The notes under the pieces are model-generated. The model saw only the letters and a program-made list of their open reading frames with translations. It was not told where the DNA came from and did not search any database. The position numbers were made by a program, and so were the translations under genes. 64,000 nucleotides of DNA from Hypericum androsaemum (Eukaryota; Streptophyta; Magnoliopsida; Malpighiales; Hypericaceae), in contig OZ023192.1 of assembly GCA_963995505.1 (NCBI GenBank), positions 588,001-652,000 of the forward strand, in the 5' to 3' direction. Positions 47,165 through 58,170 of this stretch are shown here, in pieces (position 1 is the first letter of the stretch; the number at the start of each line of letters is the position of its first letter).

Positions 47165-48223
47165 CTAGGAAGTAGCGCGGCTCGACCTAGATGAAGAGGC
47201 GAGACCCGCGGCCTGGAATGTCGCTTGCATACTCTCAACCAGCCCCGTATCATCCATAGCAGAGTAGGAGACTATATCTGTAGTTCCTGTGGTCAATTTT
47301 CTCGGTATTATTGTTGGGGCCCGCATCCACTCGCCATAGCTTTCCGTTGGCAACAGACCCGAGACATCTTTCGGATCCAAATCACAAACCTTCTCGATAT
47401 GACCCAGGCAGCCACATCGATAACAAAAGGATTGCAGCTTCTCGTATCTGAAGATGAACGAAGCCACGATATCCCTGCTAAATCGAATTTTCTTGGACCG
47501 TTTCAGTGCTGATCTCACATCCATCAATACCCTAATTCGCATGAAGTGCCCTCTCAGTTCATCCAAATTATCCCATGCCACGAAAGAACCCAAAAAGTTA
47601 CCAATAGCTTGCGCGGTCGTCAAATTGTATCCTTTCATAGGCAGATCAAAGACGCGTACCCAGAAAGGAACCTGGAATAACTCAGCCGCCGAAGGTTGCA
47701 CGTCATCCGTGACCTCCTTCAACAAAATGACGTGTTTGTCGAACAACCATGGCTGATCACTCAGAATCCTATCTACGTCTCGACGATCATCCACGCGAAT
47801 CAGAAAATGGTTGCGTCCTATCTCTGAAATTATCATATGTCGTCTCGGACGCCAAACCTCTCTCATGACCGTGCCAAAAGTCCTTGAGTTAATCGTCTTC
47901 TCCGACCAGACCAAACCCACCAGCTCGGTAGCCGCCGCGTTTGCGCTAATTCCTTCGTCCAGAGCAGCCGACAAATCCAAAATTTCCTGAGTCCAATCGT
48001 CAATTGCCCGATTCGCCGAAATTGAATTACTCGCAACCATGTTTCTTGCGATCCCAGATTCCTGTATTCTCATAGACACCAAACCAAAACGGTTAAAAGT
48101 AACAAGGAAAACAAAAATAAAGAAAAGGAAGAAGAGAGTTGTAGTGTGACAAAGCCTAGAGATAGCCAGATCGGATGGAGATGATTCAAAACGATGAGTG
48201 ACAATGAGGAGAATGGTGGCCAA
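47165..48223 (-). pseudogene. LINE ORF1 (DUF4283-type, CCHC zinc knuckle)
   Basis: An open frame of up to 352 residues; the ATG nearest the usual start is a little inside it (MRIQESGIARNMV). It has the plant L1 ORF1 pattern: FLIRVDDRRDVDRILSDQPW, a PFWVRVFDLPMKGYN segment, and the zinc knuckle CYRCGCLGHIEKVC (C-X2-C-X4-H-X4-C) near 47410. ORF1 then breaks; its C-terminal part continues in another frame at about 46953-46525 and overlaps the start of ORF2 by a few bases. The product would be an RNA-binding nucleocapsid-like protein. The frame is largely intact but the element is dead. Confidence 0.85.
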
Positions 48224-48339
48224 AAACCCTAGGAAGGGAGGGAGACTCTAATAAAGAAAAAAACCCTAGGAAGGGAGATATCCGAAACAGGCTCTTAGAA
48301 TCTTAGAGAGCATGCAGATTAATAAAGCAAGCAAACCCA

Positions 48340-49653
48340 AATTATATCAGGTGTTCCTAAAAAAAAGAAAAAAGTCTATTTTAATACCCTGTGATATTGC
48401 CATAAATTACTTCAGTACTATGTGGTAAAAAACTCATCAATCGAGTCAAACCTCACCCAATTTACATCATTTAGGTCCACGGGCAGCTGCCCGAACACTT
48501 TCTGACCTGCCCGAAACCTGCCCGGCCAACTCAACGTGCCACATCAGCATTCTCTGATGATGTGGCTGTCTCTTCTCCTTCTCCTTCTCCTTCCCCCTCT
48601 CTCATTTTTCTCTCTCTCCTCTTCCCCTCTCTTCTTCTTCTTCTTCCCAAAACCCACGAACCAAACATAAATTAATTATTCTTCTTCTTCTTCATCCAAA
48701 CAGAAATTAATTCACCATCCATGAAAGCCCACCAAAACCCAGCCACGAAAACTAACCAAAACCCATAAATTAAAATAAAGAAGAAGAGCGGTGGAGAATG
48801 CATTCTCCCCGGAGGAGAAGGTCGTCCTAGACCGCCTCGTCGTCGCCGTCAACCACGTCGAGGCTGCCTCCAAGGGAAGCGCGTGTGAGGTTCTCGAGGC
48901 CGTCGAGGTTACCGAGCTCGACGAATTTGAACCGGTGACCTCTGCGAACCGGTCCTCCTCTTCCCTGTCGGAGACCGCGGTGAGCTTGTAGAGGGAGGGG
49001 GCGGTGCCACACGCAGAGGAGAGTGAGTGGAGGAGATTCACGTTAGCGACGATGAAGCCGAGCTTGAAGCAGGGGGAGACAACTCGGACAACGGGGATGG
49101 GTTCTCGGCCGGGTAGACCCAGGATTTTAAAGCCCCAACGAAGAACCCAACCGCTGCCGCCCGGGAGAGGATCTTCAACGAGATGTCATTTATGGACTCG
49201 AAAATCTCAGAGGCGGCTTCTAAAAGGCTCTGCCACGTGAACACGGAGGTGACCGGTTTGGTTACATGGAGCACGACGACGATGTCATTTCTCTCTTTTC
49301 TTGTTTGAGAGAGAGAGAGATTGTGGTGTTTTGGACAAAAAAGAGGGATGAGTTTTTAAGTTATGGTTTGTTTGGTTTTCTGTGGGTTTTTTTAGTATGG
49401 TGATGTTGATTGAGTTAGTGCAGAGATTTGAAGATGAGAAGAAGAAGAGAGAGAGGGAAGAGAGGGGGGGGGGGAGACGTAGATGTCCATTTGGCGCCAT
49501 GTCATCAGAGAATGCTGATGTGGCCTATCCAGATGGCCGGGCAAGGTCCCGGCAGGTCGGAAAGAGTCCGGGCAGTTGTCTGTTGACCTAAGTGATGTTA
49601 ATTGGGTGAGGTTTACTAAAATAGACTTTTTCCAAAAAAAATTATATCAGGTG
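48340..49653. mobile_element. LINE micro-insertion later split by a MITE
   Basis: The 14-bp word aattatatcaggtg occurs at 48340-48353 and 49640-49653. Without the MITE at 48366-49633 the locus reads this word, then ttcctaaaaaaa, then the word again. That is the same minimal 'few bases plus A-tail' pattern seen at 7432 and 51699. The MITE sits exactly in the A-run. Confidence 0.75.
48366..49633. mobile_element. MULE-like element related to 27300-28701
   Basis: It begins gaaaaaagtctattttaa and ends with the complement aaaatagactttttcc. It is flanked by A-runs (48359-48365, 49634-49640) that would be its target duplication. The TIRs contain ggcagctgcccg and a gccgggcaaggt/acctgcccggcc pair, and a 'tcatcagagaatgctgatgt' inverted pair, matching the layout of 27300-28701. 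The interior (48780-49280) is GC-rich and gene-like: 49038-49274 on the minus strand reads WQSLLEAASEIFESINDISL and 48791-48991 is open on the plus strand. I cannot assign the source gene. Confidence 0.75.
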
Positions 49654-49720
49654 GATGCAAGTGTTTTACTATCATAGAATTTTGACGAGACCAAATAGCT
49701 ACAACCTCGTTAATTGGGAG

Positions 49721-49762
49721 AAATCTATACTTGTTTTTTTTTGTCAAATCTATACTTGTTTT
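49721..49762 (-). mobile_element. Ultra-short retroposition scar
   Basis: aaatctatacttgtttt is at 49721-49737 and 49746-49762, with only tttttgtc between. On the minus strand the insert is GACAAAAA, the same 'gac + A' ending as the LINE tail at 8241-8420. Confidence 0.65.
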
Positions 49763-49785
49763 ACATGTAAGGCGATGGATATCTA

Positions 49786-50067
49786 TCGGGACTAGACTAG
49801 TCCCCACTTATGGGGACTAATGCAAACCAATATCATTACACATACAAACAAATATTATTTTACGTGCAAATCAATATCAATTCACTTGCAAATCAGTCTC
49901 ATGCAAATCAATAGCATTTCACATGCAAACTAATATCACTTCACATGTAAATCATTATCACCTGTAGATTATTGACCATCAGATTTAAAGACAATCAAAT
50001 CTGAAGGTCCAAATTTAGCCTCTTCCATATGTATATCTTTTATGTAGTCCCCACTCAATCTGAAATC
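49786..50067 (+). mobile_element. Minisatellite MITE copy A
   Basis: A 282-bp copy flanked by atatcta (49779-49785, 50068-50074). The left end has gactagtccccacttatggg then gactaa; the right end has tagtccccactcaatctg. The middle holds five or six 20-22 bp units of caaatcaatatca plus ttcacatg. A shared segment gattattgaccatcagattt precedes the right end. Confidence 0.7.
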
Positions 50068-50423
50068 ATATCTACGTAGGTTAGGACTTGGGAGGATTGA
50101 ATAATTTTGCCCACTTAGAAAATAAAAAGATGTGGGAATGACAAGTCCCTTCATTGTGACCAATCTGACTGAGCTTTCAAGTCATGTCTCTTAATGGATG
50201 TACTTGTTTCAACTGTTGCAACCTTCTGTTCCTCACCTTTCTGTCCCATCCAGAAAAATTCCAAAAGGAATGTGGGTCTCCTTTTCTGCTCCCATTCAAC
50301 CAGCACTCTCTTAAGTCTTAACTTTGTTCTTAAAAAAAAATCTTTTTTTTCCTCAATATCCAGATGTCTATTTTGTCGAGTAATCCATATTACAACTAGG
50401 ATATATCACATAGGCTCTACCAA

Positions 50424-50465
50424 ATTTGGCATAACTTCCTTTAAAAAAATAAAATTGGCATAACT
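50424..50465 (+). mobile_element. Possible ultra-short retroposition scar
   Basis: aaatttggcataact and aaaattggcataact (14 of 15 bases equal) are separated by tcctttaaaaaaat. It has the same design as the other scars, with a slightly imperfect duplication. Confidence 0.45.
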
Positions 50466-50973
50466 CAGAATGACACGAAATCAAAATAATCGTTTATTAG
50501 TTAGATTTACATGTTAGATGATTTTTATTCGGTTTTTTTAAATTTCTCTTCATATTTCCTTTGACTGTTCCCTGTAAAAAAATGAAAATGAACAAATGGG
50601 GAGATAGTCGGAGGGGAAAAGGATAAGATGAATCTTCCCTCACCACCAACACATTAATTGACTTGTGACCCCTCACATGTACTACCCTACCTCTCAAACC
50701 ATGCAAGACAAAAAAAGTTTTCCTCAAAACAAAGAGTGGCTACTAAATTAATGACAAGAATATATATGACTGTTCTTTTGTTATATGGTATGAAGTAAAT
50801 TTTTACACCAACGTTACATCTGTCAGAAATCGAATTCTAGATTTCCGTCAATTCATATATCATTTGTACCATCCGAAAAATTATGCTTTTGGCATTGGGT
50901 TGGAGGGGATGACCAGGTTGATGATTTGAATTATACAATATGAATCATATCTTCTTCTTCTTCTTCTTCTTCT

Positions 50974-53900
50974 TTATAAACCCCTATTGGCTTCCCCAAA
51001 TGGAGCGGGATTCTGGGTGTCCACAGATGACCAATCAAAGAGGCCAAATGGATCCAACCCTCCTCCCTTGGTCACTTGCTTCTCCCCATTAACAAACCCC
51101 TGGGAGGATGAAGAGGAGGAGAACAAGAGCTCAAGTGGGTCCCCATCAATCTCTCCCAAATCAGCAAAGAAATCCTGATCAGGCATCGCTGGCCGATACG
51201 AACAGCCTTCATCCACCATCTCATTCTCCTGATCCATCTCCTTCTTAACTGGTGCACGGGGAGACAGCGCGGCATCCTCGTTGCTGCTCTCCCCCTTCTT
51301 CGGAGAACCGATCTTCGAGCCGACGTTGGTGCTCTTTGGGGGCTGTGCTCTCGTGGAGCCAGCCAGTGCGTTTCTCTGGGTCGGCCATGGATGGTTGTGC
51401 TCCGAAGTGTAGGTGATGACCAGCATGTTGGGGTCTGTTCTGCTCCTCTCCACTTGTTTCCTCGCTGGGCAGCCTTTCGAGCTGCTGCATCTATAATATC
51501 CCCTGGGGTGGTGATGGAGAGATACAGAAGACTTCCATTGTTATTACATTGGGACTATACCTCAATACATGTATGTTCGAATTGTCCGGTTCAAATATTG
51601 ATTAGTGATTAATCTAATATTAGATAGTTTTCTACTGTATCTCTGTGTGGTGAAAGAGATATTGTTGGAATTTTTTATTGGCCATGTAGTTGAATGGTAA
51701 ACTTCTGAGCATATTTTGACCCCAAAAAAAAACTTCTGAGCATATTAAAAAAAACATATGATCGATAATCGAGGCTCTCAAGCTTTATTTATAAATACTG
51801 TGAGAATTTGAGAACTCCGTCAAAAAATCAAAATCGGTTCTAATTTGGACTAATTTTTATTGATAAACTTCTGAAATAATTAAGTTATTATTGATTGGTC
51901 AAACCTCATACAACCACCAAGCACTTAGTAATAGTAAGGAGTTTGTTCTACCTTAACCAACAAATACGAATTCGGATAAAAAGAATATAATAGTATTAAA
52001 TATCGATAAATTTGGTACCAAAAAATTTGTTATACTTGGGACTTTAGAAGAAATTTGTTATATTTTCTCGAACAAAATATGATTTTGACAAAGAAAAAAC
52101 TTGATATGGGCGAAACGAAATCGAATAAGATCCGTCTATACTATACAAGTTTTTTTTAGCGTTTCACAAGTTACTTCTCTAGAAGAAACGTTACCAACCA
52201 TTTTTGTTGCACCGACCAAAAAAAAAATACACTTGTTGCAGAAAGTACTATTGCACTTGCACATAACTGAACAGTAAGACCTGACGCGAAAAGACAAGTT
52301 CCCATTATGAATTAGATAGAAATTATTAACTGGGAGATGAACATTGGCTACCCATTCTTGTCTCGTGTAAGCTTTTGCTTTTCTCTTCTTATATTTTCTT
52401 TTAATCTTAGATATTTAGATACGAGTATTATCTTACTATATATTTATTTTAGATTAAGTGTTTTTTTCTTTAGAGGACAGCAAGTGGATAAAATTGGTCT
52501 CGTGATCGCCAAATTCCATTACCCAATACTCGTACGTGAAGTTTCTTATAACCTACACAGCTAGTCCATTTTCAAAATTAAGGAAGAAACACAGAAGGAA
52601 ATTAGATAATTTACCTTGGATAAGGAGAACCTTTGATGGGTTTCTGGCCATACTTTCTCCAAGCCCATAAATCGGATGGAACAACTTCTCCACTTGGCCG
52701 GCTGTTTAGAGCCGCCGGTGCAGGAATGCACACCACCTTTTTGGCCTGGCTCTTCCTGATCAAGAAAATTTGTTAAAATTGGCACCAAATAGTTAGGTCA
52801 TATAACCTGGGAATAATTTGACAATGGCATAATGATATAAGAAATTGTACTAACAAAAGTTGGTACAAGCTACAACCGAATTGGATCCTATATGGTCAGT
52901 CAATCACAATATACAAGGTCTGATCATACTCGATTATAAATGAGTCGTTGTCTACAATATTGAGTGGAATGAAATAACCATGGACAGAACTAGAAATGGT
53001 CCCAATTCTATTTTTGGAAAAAGATTTTGGCTTAGTGTTAGCTTTCTTTTTTTGAAAGGGATGGTATATTCCTAAAGTGAAGCCACAAAACATGGTTTTA
53101 TACATTGAATTGATGATCAGGTGGGTTAAAGCAGAAAAAAGTTGTACTTGAAAATAACTATGTTGAAAGCTAAGTATGTGAATGCTATTGCAACACCCAA
53201 TTTAGTCCCAACTTTATTGTATCAAGTAATCACTCTCCCCTCCATCAATATTTCTCAATTTTTGGTTTTTTTTTCTGGAATAAAAAAATTACTATTCAAT
53301 TATTGAATCTCTCATCTCCCATGCCAAACCCTAATCTAGTTCTTCATCATAGAGCATATCCCTGCTTAATTTACATATCCAATAAATTATACAAAATTGA
53401 TGGTTTAGTAAGGAATTAAAAAGCTTATCCTACTAGTATATATAGCTAACATTTAGTTAATTAAGTTGTGACTTGAATCGTTTTCTTGTAATTAATCATA
53501 TTGATACTTAATAATACGATTCACCTCAATAACCATCACCCATATATACTCATAAATATACAATTCAGCTTAAATGAAGAAAAACTAGGCGTAAACTAAA
53601 GTTAAACATCTATAGGTTCTCCATTTTAATCAATTTTTTTAATAAATTTCGGTGTAGTCAAATATAAAATTCATGGGAACAAGCGAAGAAGCAGGGCAAC
53701 AATAACAAACTGAGAAATAAAATAATACTATATGCGTAACGAATCACCTCCTCCTCGAGTTGACAAAATAAATATGAAGCAACTTTAGTTACCTTCTCTT
53801 GATACCCAGATTCCGCGGGGAGGAGATCTGCACCGGCCCATAAGATTTATCAATTAAGCAGCTCTTGGAGCTATTCACATTAATTATACGGTCTCTTGGA

Positions 53901-54304
53901 ACCAACCCAGAAGGAGAAGGAGAAGCCATCGCCGCCATTAACGGAGACTTCGGAGGAGGAGGAAGAAGCGAGTTTTTATTGGGTACGGGCCGCGAGATCT
54001 GAATCTTCGAGAACATGTTGGTGTTATTACAAGAACCCTCGTGGACTTTAATGGCGGTCGTGACGGTCCCAGTTGCACTGTCGTCGAAGTAGCTCGAAGT
54101 GGACATGTCCAGCTCGTTGAGGAACGGATCCCTAAAGTTGCAAAAAGGGTCCCCGAAGAAGTCAACTCCGGCTTCTTCGATGAGAGGAGCGGAGGAGGAG
54201 GAGGAGGCGGTGGTGGTGATCGGTGGCGGCTGGTCGAACTCCCAGCAGCTTGAGGAGGAGGAGGGGCGAAGCATGTCCGTTAAATCTCCTTGGTAGTTGT
54301 CCAT
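50974..54304 (-). CDS. WRKY transcription factor, group IIe (WRKY14/35 type)
   Basis: Three exons, 54304-53793, 52755-52615 and 51502-50974, give 393 residues. WRKY factors bind W-boxes (TTGAC) in the nucleus. The N-terminus [14 protein letters not shown] matches the conserved start of WRKY14-like proteins, and [20 protein letters not shown] before the domain is the IIe signature. The domain reads [20 protein letters not shown] (201 onward). The zinc finger is C223-X5-C229-X23-H253-X-H255, with [20 protein letters not shown]. The intron inside the domain at the PR codon is the standard WRKY position. The C-terminus is acidic with a Ser run and [18 protein letters not shown], also seen in WRKY14/35. 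Introns of 1037 and 1112 bp are long. A TATA-like motif at 54677-54684 and GA/CT tracts precede the start. Confidence 0.95.
51699..51746 (+). mobile_element. Ultra-short LINE scar in WRKY intron 2
   Basis: The 17-bp word aaacttctgagcatatt is at 51699-51715 and 51730-51746; between them is ttgaccccaaaaaa (14 bp). The insert resembles the last bases of the LINE tail at 8241-8420 (accgacc plus A-tail). Confidence 0.75.
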
Positions 54305-54588
54305 TTCTTGGATGGCGATATTGATCGAAATTACAACCGAGCAGCTAATTCACGTTCGAGTTGGACTCTTTCTGATACTAACCGTGATATAGTGGAATAC
54401 CATTAGTACGACTACGAGTTACTCGCTTGGCCGACTAATTATCTCCCTTGATTGGTTTGGTGGTGTGGGTTTGCTTGGATTAAAAGGTATGTGGGAAGTA
54501 TGGGGAGAATTGATCTTCTAAGGAGAGAATTGGTGATTGTGGAGATCTAAAACTAGAACTGGGTTGTTGCGTGTTCTTCCCTATCATT

Positions 54589-54591
<3 letters not shown>

Positions 54592-54623
<32 letters not shown>
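54592..54623. repeat. (GA)n tracts in WRKY 5' region
   Basis: About 16 GA units upstream of the WRKY start (CT on the coding strand), with more GA runs at 54646-54661 and 54716-54730. They lie between the TATA-like motif at 54677-54684 and the start codon and probably form part of the 5' UTR. Confidence 0.8.
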
Positions 54624-54626
<3 letters not shown>

Positions 54627-54761
54627 TGGTGTTTTTGAGTCTTTTAGAGAGAGAGAGAGAGGGTTGCTGACTTTTCATATAAACCAGCTCTTCCTCATAC
54701 GCAACAATGAGGAGGGAGAGAGAGAGAGAGAATAAACTAATGGAATTGGAGGTACTGAGCT

Positions 54762-55059
54762 GGGGGTGGATTTGGTGGGGACTGGGTTAGTCCCCAAATA
54801 TGGGGACTAAGTCAAACCAATATCACTACACATATAAACCAATATCACTTCACATGCAAACTAATATCACTTCATAAGTAAACCAGCGTCTTCTAAACCA
54901 ATATTACTTCACATGCAAACCAATATCACTTCACATGCAAACCAATAACACCTGATAGGTTATTGACCATCAGATTTAAAGATAATCAAATCTGACGGCC
55001 CAAAATATAGTCCCCACCTATGGACAAATTTTCTTTAGTCCCCACTCAATCCGATCTCC
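54762..55059 (+). mobile_element. Minisatellite MITE copy B
   Basis: About 298 bp. The left end is ggatttggtggggactgggt then tagtccccaaatatggggac; the right end is tagtccccacctatggac and tttagtccccactcaatccg, whose complement resembles the left end. The middle contains five to six units of aaaccaatatcacttcacat. It lies about 80 bases upstream of the TATA-like motif of the WRKY gene, so it could influence that promoter. The flanking duplication is unclear. Confidence 0.7.
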
Positions 55060-55639
55060 TGAGGGCTGGGAGGTGGTCTATATATCTAGGATTTATGTTT
55101 TTTAAGGGATATCTATGATTTATGTTAATGTAACAGCTATATGCACATTGAGGCAAATATTATCAAGCTGTTTCGGTTATTTTTCCGAAAATTTAATGAA
55201 CTGGTTAAGTTATGTTGGATATAACTTTTTAAGGGCGGCAAATTCTTTCTAACAAATTTATTATATTGTTATATTAATACTATTCAAACTCGATATATTT
55301 AATTAAGTTATAAAACTCTATTTGTGTGTTGATTTAAATGATTATTGGTTAGCAAAAAAATTCACTTTACTTGCTGCATTTTATTAGGTAATGCGTGGTC
55401 CAAGATACATCAAAATGGTGATATTTTAATGATATCACTTTGATTATGCCAGTTAACAAATCATTGAAAATTGTTACAGTGTACCCAACCACCAACAAGA
55501 TTAAGTTACGCATATTTTAGTGCCAAAAGAAATTTTTTTCACTATTATTATGTATCTTGAATCACATATTACTTGATAACAAATGTGTTAAACTATCTGG
55601 TACTAAATTAATTTGACATATTATTTATCCCAGTGATGT

Positions 55640-56430
55640 TAGACCATCAGTATCCGCAACCTGCCCCAACTTAGGTCACGGAATAAATAAATAATTTTTC
55701 TCTCATCCACATCAACCCAACCCAATTATTTCTTTTTTCTACACACATCCGCAACCTGCCCCAACCTAGGTCACAGAATAAATAATTAATTTTTCTCTCA
55801 TCCACATATTATCTACTATTATTTTTTGTTTATATAAAAATTATAATAAATATACGAAAATGATTATTCCGTAATTATAACAAGAAAAAATTAATGTCAG
55901 TAACAAAATTAAGATTACAAAAATTAAAATACAAAATTAGATAGAAATAAGATAACTCCAATTTTGGGCTACAAAGATAACCCCAACCTAAGTTACAGAA
56001 TAAACAATTAATTTTTTTCTCATCCATATATTATCTACTATTATTTTTTGTTTATATAAAAATTATAATAAATATACGAAAATGATTATTCCGTAATTAT
56101 AACAAGAAAAAATTAATGTCAGTAACAAAATTAAGATTACAAAAATTAAAATACAAAATTAGATAGAAATAAGATAACTCCAATTTTGGGCTACAAAGAT
56201 AACCCCAACCTAAGTTACAGAATAAACAATTAATTTTTTTCTCATCCATATATTATCTACTATTATTTTTTGTTTATATAAAAATTATAATAAATATACG
56301 AAAATAATTATTCTATAATTATAACAAGAAAAAATTAATGTCAGTAACAAAATTAAGATTACAAAATTGAAATACAAAATTAGATATAAATAATTTGAGC
56401 TACAAATATAACTTCAATTTTGGGCTCTAT
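55640..56430. repeat. Tandem repeat, 222-bp unit, about 3 copies
   Basis: acagaataaa begins copies at 55773, 55995 and 56217, an exact 222-bp period. Copies 1 and 2 are almost identical across ttatctactattattttttg, aatgattattccgtaattat and agataactccaattttgggc; the third is slightly diverged and fades after about 56420. A partial earlier unit (gcaacctgccccaac, about 55659) precedes the array. AT-rich and non-coding. Confidence 0.9.
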
Positions 56431-56516
56431 TTACATAGATTTTTGAAAAATATGAATTTTTATATTGTTAAAGATAATTCTTATTTTTTTAATCACACAA
56501 ATAATATTCAAAAAAT

Positions 56517-56915
56517 TTATTTATACGAATAATATTGTGTTAAGTGTACTAAGTAGATAGAAAAAGAAAAAAAAAGGCCACGCAAGCAGGGCGAGGGCGA
56601 GGCAATGGGGGCAACTTTCATCCCCTTTTTGTTTCTTATTTTTTTTAATTTCTTTTTCCCATGTGGCAGCCGACCTCCGAGGTCGAGGCCGCGGATGCGG
56701 CTAGTCTTAGAGACTGGAACTATTCGGGCATTAAATGCCTCTTGCCGCAGGAGGATCATTCTTGAGACTGATTTGTAGGTGCCGAGAGAGTTGGAAAGGA
56801 GCACCCATTTTTGTCCCTCGTGAATAATTGTCAGAATCTCATCCGCCGTGACTGGCAAATAGAAGTCGTTCACTGATTTTGGGAAGGCAACCAAGTAGCT
56901 GACTATGCATTTCAA
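56517..56915 (-). other. Unassigned open stretch
   Basis: The sequence is open on the minus strand for 132 codons. The part from DEILTIIHEGQKWVLLSNSL to SKTSRIRGLDLGGRLPHG has better codon balance than its AT-rich surroundings, while both ends are low complexity. I recognise no family and no splice partners. It may be a fragment of a transposon or a decayed gene. Confidence 0.2.
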
Positions 56916-57054
56916 TTTTATTTAGGCGTTCACTTTTTGTACCAGCCTCTGTCGGACCTGCGCCTACTCCTATTGCATGATAGCTTAAGAGTTGGGACAT
57001 CGCGGTTGGCTTCTGTGTAATTTCGGTTTTTCTTAATGCTATGGGTAGCAACAC

Positions 57055-57861
57055 CTACCAATTTCACCCAAAAAATAAATGCATCTTGCAGATTGAGATT
57101 AAGGATGGCAATTAAACTCATAGAATATACTCAGATTTAGACACAAAAAAAGTTTCGGGTACTATCCAGATCTACGTCTAAAATTATAATTTAAATTTGA
57201 ACAAAATAAGGATAAATGCATGAATTCGTGGTCTCCATTGCTATCCCTAATTGAGATTGTTTATCAGTCTATGTGCTTAAATTTCATATAAATGGGAAAA
57301 AAATAAAACACAACTTTTTGTGTTAAGTATTTCGAGTGGGTAACTAGTTCGCTCATATTCGTTTTTCTGTACCATTCTATTTATTTTCATTTTCCCCGAA
57401 TAATAGAATGAAATACCCAGATTCCTAGAGTTAGCTTTTAGCCTATATTTGAAGGCTAAATAGTAAAAAAGAAAACAAAACTTTAAACAAAAGGGTTATC
57501 TTCCCAAAACAAGTGATGGGGAAGCAAAGATGGCGGCAAGCAGCCGCAATTTTCGGGAACGTATTAATGACAAGTTCCCAATTATCTTTCTCCTACATAT
57601 TTAGTTTTTTGCAAGTTAATTTTTTTACATTTAGATTACATTAATAACGATTAAACTCTGAATTTTTGTCAACTTATCAACTTCTTATATTGTTATGTAA
57701 AATGTTCTTTAGTTTCTCTTACAAATTTATATTAGATCAACATCTAGAGTTGGAGTCTATATAAACATATTCAATACTAAATATTATTGAAATAATTTTC
57801 TGCATTTTAAAAATTTCACCCAGACCGATATTAATTACTTTATGCGACAACTTTCTACATA
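57055..57861. other. AT-rich spacer
   Basis: I see no gene, RNA or element termini here. Confidence 0.4.
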
Positions 57862-57869
57862 CCACAGTA

Positions 57870-58162
57870 GGGGGCTAGATTTGGTGGGAACTGGGTTAGT
57901 CCCCACATATGGGGGACTAACACAAATCGATATCATTACACATACAAACCAATATCACTTCACATGCTAACCAATTTTATGCAAACCAATGTTATTTCAC
58001 ATGCTAACCAATATCACTTCACATGTAAATCATTATCACATGTAAATCATTATCACATGTTGGTTATTGACTATTAGATTTAAAGACAATCAAATCTGAA
58101 AGCCCAGATTTAATCCCCGCCGTATGGACATAATTTATGTAGTCCTCACTGAATCAAAAACC
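57870..58162 (+). mobile_element. Minisatellite MITE copy C
   Basis: About 293 bp, flanked by ccacagta (57862-57869) and ccacaata (58163-58170), 7 of 8 bases equal. The left end is gatttggtgggaactgggtt then agtccccacatatgggggac. The middle has caaaccaatatcacttcaca units, including atgtaaatcattatcac twice in a row. The right end is tagtcctcactgaatc. Confidence 0.7.
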
Positions 58163-58170
58163 CCACAATA

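Larger units (their letters stand above)
41947..48304 (-). mobile_element. Complete L1-type LINE, 6.36 kb, with 16-bp TSD
   Basis: The 16-bp word agagagcatgcagatt sits at both ends (41931-41946 and 48305-48320), exactly bounding the element. On the minus strand it runs from a 5' UTR at 48304 through ORF1 and ORF2 to a short A-tail (the t-run at 41947). The size and both ORFs match a full-length plant L1. Frameshifts and stops in ORF2 make it inactive. Its 3' UTR holds a form of the 'ttaacgaggccagcggctgtaacc' motif found in the small LINE tails of the window (42205-42235, minus strand). Confidence 0.92.
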
